NCBI GenBank assembly: GCA_014534295.1
Contig: JACVRU010000014.1
Coordinates: 1-19,156 of the forward strand
Length of the DNA: 19,156 nt
Reading direction: 5' to 3'
Source: Thermoleophilia bacterium
GTDB lineage: Bacteria; Actinomycetota; Thermoleophilia; Gaiellales; Gaiellaceae
The translations under genes were made by a program, and so were the position numbers. The notes under the pieces were generated by a model. That model had not been told where the DNA came from. It searched no databases and saw only the letters and a list, made by a program, of their open reading frames with translations. Positions 15,426 through 19,156 of the stretch are shown in pieces. Position 1 is the first letter of the stretch. Every line of letters begins with the position of its first letter.

Positions 15426-16589
15426 GTGGACCTGCGCGACACTCCCGAGGAAGCCGCCTTCCGCGCCGAGGTTCGCTCCTGGATCCAGGAGCACATGCCC
15501 GACGAGCTGCGCGGCCACCGCGGCGGCGCCGCCCGCTTCGAGGGCGAGGCACTGCGAGCCTGGAGCCGGGAGCTCTCAGACGCGGGTTACTCCGGGCTGA
15601 CCTGGCCGTCGGAGTACGGCGGCCGCGGCGCGCCGTACAGCTTCCAGGCGATCCTCTTCGAGGAGATGGCCCGCGCCGAGGCGCCGCCGCACGTCGGGGT
15701 GATCGGCCTCGGCATGGCAGGGCCGACGATCATGGCGCACGGGACGGAGGAGCAGAAGGCCCGCTACCTCCCGAAGATCCTCTCGGCGGAGGAGATCTGG
15801 TGCCAGGGCTTCTCCGAGCCGAACGCGGGCTCCGACCTCGCCGCCGTCCAGACCGCGGTCACCCTCGCGCCGGACGGCAAGCGGTTCGTCGTCGACGGCC
15901 AGAAGGTCTGGTCCTCGTTCGCCCACATCGCCGACTTCTGCATCCTCGTCGGCCGCGGCGACCCGGAGGCCCCCCGGTACCAGAACCTCACGTACGTGAT
16001 CGTGGACATGCACGCGTCCGGCGTCGAGGTGCGGCCCCTGCGCCAGATCACGGGCGAGGCGGAGTTCAACGAGATCTTCTTCACTGACGTCGAGGTCCCG
16101 CGCGAGAACCTGCTCGGGGAGATCGGCCACGGCTGGCAGGTCGCGATGACGACGCTGCTCCACGAGCGCGGCACACTCGGGTTCGCGCTGACGACGACCC
16201 TCGAGGTCGGCGTGCGCAAGCTGCTCGCGCTGGCCCGCGAGCGGGGCGCGGACGATCCGCTCACGCGCGACCGGATCGCGCGGGAGTGGATCGAGCTGCA
16301 GGCCCTCAAGTACACGAACTACCGCTCGTTGACGAAGCTGATGCAGACCGGCATTCCGGGCCCCGAGGGCTCCGGCGTGAAGCTCCACTGGTCGGAGCAG
16401 AACCAGCGCCTGACGAAGCTCGCGCTCGAGCTGCACGGCCCCGAGGCGCAGCTGCTCGACGGCGAGACCGGCGGCTTCTGGCAGTTCCAGCAGCTGCGCA
16501 GCCGCGGGAACACGATCGAGGCGGGCACCTCGGAGGTGCTGCGCAACATCATCGCCGAGCGCGTGCTCGGTCTCCCCCGATCCCGATGA
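15426..16589 (+). CDS. Acyl-CoA dehydrogenase, catalytic-type (alpha) subunit
   Basis: A 387-residue flavoprotein that introduces an alpha,beta double bond in an acyl-CoA (first step of beta-oxidation). N-terminal helices start MDLRDTPEEAAFRAEVR. The family signature GFSEPNAGSD is at 128-137, and the FAD-contacting run VVDGQKVWSSFAHIADFC follows. The C-terminal motif is TIEAGTSEVLRNIIAER, where the MCAD-type catalytic Glu position is Ala and the Glu is one residue earlier. E247 in TTLLHERGTLG is a good alternative base: steroid-type heteromeric enzymes such as FadE26 use a Glu there (recalled, not checked). The start is GTG at 15426. The next gene is a second, shorter dehydrogenase subunit 10 bases later, so an alpha2beta2 complex is likely. 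Its real substrate is unknown; steroid side chains or other bulky acids are possible. Confidence 0.92.
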   Translation: MDLRDTPEEAAFRAEVRSWIQEHMPDELRGHRGGAARFEGEALRAWSRELSDAGYSGLTWPSEYGGRGAPYSFQAILFEEMARAEAPPHVGVIGLGMAGPTIMAHGTEEQKARYLPKILSAEEIWCQGFSEPNAGSDLAAVQTAVTLAPDGKRFVVDGQKVWSSFAHIADFCILVGRGDPEAPRYQNLTYVIVDMHASGVEVRPLRQITGEAEFNEIFFTDVEVPRENLLGEIGHGWQVAMTTLLHERGTLGFALTTTLEVGVRKLLALARERGADDPLTRDRIAREWIELQALKYTNYRSLTKLMQTGIPGPEGSGVKLHWSEQNQRLTKLALELHGPEAQLLDGETGGFWQFQQLRSRGNTIEAGTSEVLRNIIAERVLGLPRSR

Positions 16590-16599
16590 CGAGGCCGCG

Positions 16600-17520
16600 A
16601 TGAACTTCTCCTTCACCGACGAGCAGGAGCAGCTCCGCCAGGAGGCCCGCTCCTTTCTGGCCCGGAAGCCCGAGCCGCAGTGGTCGGAGCTCGCCGAGCT
16701 CGGCTGGCTCGGCGTCTCGATCTCGGAGGCGCTGGGCGGCGCCGGGCTCGGCTTCCTCGAGGAGGCCGTGCTGTTCGAGGAGCTCGGCCGCGCGCTCTAC
16801 GCGGGCCCCTACTTCGCCACCGTCGGCCTCGCGCTGCCGGCGCTCGGCGAGGAGCAGCTCGCGCGCGTTGCCTCGGGCGAGGAGCGGTGGTCGGCGGAGA
16901 TCGACGGGCTCGTCCCCGACTTGGCGACGGTGGACTGGGTCGTGACGGAGGCCGGCGCGGCGCGGGCCGAGGGCGAGACGCTGTCCACGATGGACGAGAC
17001 GCGCCAGCTCGGCCGGCTGGCGGACGGCGACCGGACGCCGCTCGCGGGCTCGCTCGACCGCTCGCGCACCCTCGCCGCGCTCGCCTGCGAGGCGGTGGGC
17101 GTCGCGCAGCAGGCGCTCGACCTCGCCGTCGAGTACGTCAAGGACCGGCAGCAGTTCGGCAGGCCGATCGGCGTCTACCAGGCCGTCTCCCACAGGCTGG
17201 CCGACACGTACGTCGAGACGGAGCTCGCGCGGTCGCTCGCCTACTGGGCCGCCTGGTGCGTCGCTGAAGGCGACGAGCAGGCGCGGATCGCCGCGGCCGC
17301 TGCGAAGGCGTTCGCCTCCGAGGCCGCGGTCGCCGCCTGCGAGCGCGCGATCCAGGCGCACGGCGGCATCGGCTTCACCTGGGAGCACGTCCTGCACCGC
17401 TACTACAAGCGCGCCCAGTGGATCGAGGCCTTCTGGGGCTTCCCGGCCGCCCTGCGCGCCGAGGTCGCCGACTGGGCGATGGAAGGAGCGAGAGATGGGG
17501 TACCGGTCCGCGTCGCTTGA
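16600..17520 (+). CDS. Acyl-CoA dehydrogenase, short partner (beta) subunit
   Basis: A 306-residue acyl-CoA dehydrogenase paralog. The N-terminal helical domain starts MNFSFTDEQEQLRQEARSF, with LGWLGVSISEALGGAGLG. The central beta-barrel is much shortened (about residues 95-145; a full-length subunit has about 380 residues). The C-terminal helical domain is complete, with AVEYVKDRQQFGRPIGVYQ, AIQAHGGIGFTWEHVLHRYY and a Trp-rich end. No MCAD-type EGTSE motif is present. This pattern, a full-length subunit next to a shorter one, is known from heteromeric FadE pairs in mycobacteria. The partner contributes the FAD site but may lack the base (inference). The start ATG is at 16600. The 3' end overlaps the cupin gene by 26 bp. 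Confidence 0.92.
   Translation: MNFSFTDEQEQLRQEARSFLARKPEPQWSELAELGWLGVSISEALGGAGLGFLEEAVLFEELGRALYAGPYFATVGLALPALGEEQLARVASGEERWSAEIDGLVPDLATVDWVVTEAGAARAEGETLSTMDETRQLGRLADGDRTPLAGSLDRSRTLAALACEAVGVAQQALDLAVEYVKDRQQFGRPIGVYQAVSHRLADTYVETELARSLAYWAAWCVAEGDEQARIAAAAAKAFASEAAVAACERAIQAHGGIGFTWEHVLHRYYKRAQWIEAFWGFPAALRAEVADWAMEGARDGVPVRVA
17481..17488 (+). promoter_or_regulatory. Strong ribosome binding site for the cupin gene
   Basis: GGAAGGAG lies inside the end of the upstream dehydrogenase gene, 6 bases before the ATG at 17495. It explains how the overlapping small cupin gene is translated and fixes its start. Confidence 0.8.
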
Positions 17521-17893
17521 CGAGCTCGGCGACGGCTACGGCTTCCGCAAGCTCCGGCAGCCGCTCGGGGTGACGGCGTTCGGCGTCAACGCGCTCGTCT
17601 ATCCGCCCGGCGCCGAGGGAGTCCACCACTTCCATGACGAGCAGGACGAGCTCTACTTCGTCCACGCCGGCACGGCCCGGTTCGAGGTCGAGGACGAGAC
17701 CTTCGAGCTCGGCCCCGGCGGCGTCGTCCACGTCGAGTCGACGACTCCCAGGAAGATCTCGAACGCCGGCGACGACGACCTCGTGCTGCTCGTCGTCGGC
17801 GGCAAGGGCGGCTACGTGGGCCGGGACGGCCGGCTCGTCGACCCGGCCGACCTCGAGAAACGGCAAGCACTCAGCCGAGGGGAGTTCAGATGA
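17495..17893 (+). CDS. Small cupin-2 domain protein
   Basis: A 132-residue single-domain cupin. Motif 1 is present as H45-F-H47-DEQD-E52-LYFVHAG, the usual HxHx4E metal site. In motif 2 (GPGGVVHVESTTPRKISN) the His normally preceding the last Asn is R86, so the fourth metal ligand is missing; H79, a few residues earlier, might substitute. The protein could bind metal weakly or act as a non-enzymatic sugar, ligand or acyl-binding unit. The start ATG overlaps the preceding dehydrogenase gene by 26 bp and has a strong Shine-Dalgarno. The stop overlaps the acyl-CoA ligase start (ATGA). Being embedded in a ligase and dehydrogenase operon suggests a role in the same pathway, but the exact function is unknown. 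Confidence 0.85.
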   Translation: MGYRSASLDELGDGYGFRKLRQPLGVTAFGVNALVYPPGAEGVHHFHDEQDELYFVHAGTARFEVEDETFELGPGGVVHVESTTPRKISNAGDDDLVLLVVGGKGGYVGRDGRLVDPADLEKRQALSRGEFR

Positions 17894-19156
17894 AGGGTCA
17901 GATCATGGACTACGAGCTCAACGTCCCCGCGATCCTGCGACGCGCGGAGGCGCTGTTCGGCCGCCGGGAGATCGTCACGCGGCTCCCTGACAAGAGCTTC
18001 CACCGCTACACGTACGCAGACTTCGCGGAGCGCTCGCGCCGGCTCGCCTCGGCGCTGCTGAAGCTCGGCCTGAAGGACGGCGAGCGTGTGGCGACCCTGT
18101 GCTGGAACCACTACCAGCACCTCGAGATCTACTTCGGCGTTCCCATCTCGGGCAACATCGTCCACACGCTCAACCTGCGTCTCTCGCCCGGCGACCTGGC
18201 CTACATCGTCAACCACGCGGACGACCGGGCGCTGATCGTCGACGAGACGCTGCTCCCGCTGTACGACGCGTTCAAGGACCAGGTGTCGTTCGAGCACGTG
18301 ATCAAGATCGGCGACGAGTACGAGGAGCTGCTCGCGAGCGGCGACCCCGAGTGGGACTACCCGGACATCGAGGAGAACGAGGCCGCGGTCATGTGCTACA
18401 CGAGCGGCACGACGGGGCGGCCCAAGGGCGTCCTCTACTCGCACCGGGCGATCGCCGTACACTCGCTCGCCTCGACGCAGTCCGGCACGCTCGGGATCTC
18501 CGAGCGTGACACCGTGTTGCCGGTGGTCCCGATGTTCCATGCCAACGCGTGGGGCTTCCCGTTCACGTGCACGCTCGTCGGCGCCAAGCAGGTCTTTCCG
18601 GGACCGCACCTCGATCCCGAGAGCCTCCTGGATGCGTTCGAGCGCGAGCGGGTTACGGTCACCGGCGGCGTGCCGACGATCTGGCTCGGGATCCTGCAGA
18701 TGCTCGACGCCGAGCCCGACCGCTGGGATCTCTCGGCGATGCGCGGGATGATCGTCGGCGGCTCCGCCGCGCCGCGCTCGATGATCGAGGGCTTTCAGAA
18801 GCGGCACGGCCTGCACGTCATCCACGCCTGGGGCATGACCGAGATGACGCCCCTCGGCACCGTCGCCGAGCCGACGAGCGAGATCCTCGCGCTCGAGGAG
18901 GACGCGCAGTTCGCGTTCCGCGCCAAGCAGGGCCTCGCGGCGCCCTTCGTCGAGATCCGCGCGCGTAGCGACGAGGGCGTCGTCCCGTGGGACGGCAAGA
19001 CGATGGGCGAGCTCGAGGTGCGCGGCGTCTGGATCGCGAGCGCGTACTACGAGGACGAGTCGCAGGCCGACCGCTGGACGGACGACGGCTGGTTCAAGAC
19101 GTGCGACATCGTCACGATCGTCGAGCAGGGCGTGATCGAGATTCAGGACCTGACGA
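17890..19156 (+). CDS. Acyl-CoA ligase (AMP-forming), C-terminal end outside window
   Basis: Activates a carboxylic acid to its CoA thioester with ATP, through an acyl-adenylate. The frame is open from ATG 17890 to the window end, giving 422 residues. The first residues are MKGQIMDYELNVPAILRRAE, similar to medium- and long-chain fatty-acid ligases. The AMP-binding P-loop is YTSGTTGRPKG (170-180), then VVPMFHANAWGFPF, VGGSAAPRSMIEGF and the adenylate motif WGMTE (314-318). The usual TGD near the hinge reads TCD (C405-D406), and the following hinge DR reads DL at the very end, both unusual. The start overlaps the cupin stop (ATGA), with AGGGGAG 5 bases upstream; an in-frame ATG at 17905 is an alternative. 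As part of the operon with the dehydrogenases it should supply their acyl-CoA substrate. Confidence 0.93.
   Translation, partial: MKGQIMDYELNVPAILRRAEALFGRREIVTRLPDKSFHRYTYADFAERSRRLASALLKLGLKDGERVATLCWNHYQHLEIYFGVPISGNIVHTLNLRLSPGDLAYIVNHADDRALIVDETLLPLYDAFKDQVSFEHVIKIGDEYEELLASGDPEWDYPDIEENEAAVMCYTSGTTGRPKGVLYSHRAIAVHSLASTQSGTLGISERDTVLPVVPMFHANAWGFPFTCTLVGAKQVFPGPHLDPESLLDAFERERVTVTGGVPTIWLGILQMLDAEPDRWDLSAMRGMIVGGSAAPRSMIEGFQKRHGLHVIHAWGMTEMTPLGTVAEPTSEILALEEDAQFAFRAKQGLAAPFVEIRARSDEGVVPWDGKTMGELEVRGVWIASAYYEDESQADRWTDDGWFKTCDIVTIVEQGVIEIQDLT

Noticed and set aside
15474..15491. Palindromic CCTGGATCCAGG in the acyl-CoA dehydrogenase gene
   Set aside because: It sits in a codon-constrained stretch encoding SWIQE and has no neighbouring promoter features, so it is most likely chance.

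Overview
This is a very GC-rich, densely packed bacterial window. Codons strongly prefer G or C in third position, many starts are GTG or TTG, and neighbouring genes often overlap by 1-4 bases. Actinobacterial-type ergothioneine genes and a two-subunit acyl-CoA dehydrogenase suggest Actinomycetota. A Thermoleophilia-like lineage is my best guess, but this is inference and no rRNA or other marker is present to settle it. I saw no tRNA, CRISPR array, insertion sequence or prophage. No gene-free stretch exceeds 300 bases; the longest (934-1111) holds a possible hairpin and possible promoter elements.

Layout. (1) 1-933: the 3' part of a glutamyl-tRNA synthetase gene. (2) 1112-2997: a stand-alone CheY-like receiver followed by an M3-like zinc metallopeptidase. 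(3) 3105-8745: a probable five-gene operon of isocitrate lyase, malate synthase, a GntR/FCD regulator, a redoxin-fold protein and a 14-helix MFS exporter. The genes overlap or lie 2 bases apart. A recognisable promoter precedes it, and a pair of 16-bp direct repeats 52 bp apart flanks the -35 element and covers the -10. Malate synthase appears to lack any ATG, GTG or TTG start; the best candidate is ATT overlapping the isocitrate lyase stop. (4) 8693-13272: an ATP-grasp ligase gene (minus strand) diverges by only 22 bp from egtB-egtD (ergothioneine synthesis). These are translationally coupled to a flavin disulfide-reductase-like enzyme whose usual catalytic His is Phe. (5) 13261-14373, minus: an AlkZ-like winged-helix (HTH_42) DNA glycosylase candidate. 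(6) 14396-19156: a catabolic operon of zinc alcohol dehydrogenase, two acyl-CoA dehydrogenase subunits, a small cupin and an acyl-CoA ligase that runs off the window.

How they work together. The acyl-CoA ligase, dehydrogenases and alcohol dehydrogenase would activate and oxidise an alcohol or acid to acetyl-CoA. The glyoxylate shunt (isocitrate lyase and malate synthase) would let that acetyl-CoA support growth, probably under the co-transcribed GntR regulator. The ergothioneine module and the redoxin are redox-protective.

Most worth follow-up: the ATP-grasp gene as a possible gamma-glutamylcysteine supplier for EgtB, the His-less disulfide reductase fused into the egt operon, the glyoxylate-operon operator pair, and the ATT start. 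All functions are read from sequence motifs and recalled family knowledge; no database search was run.
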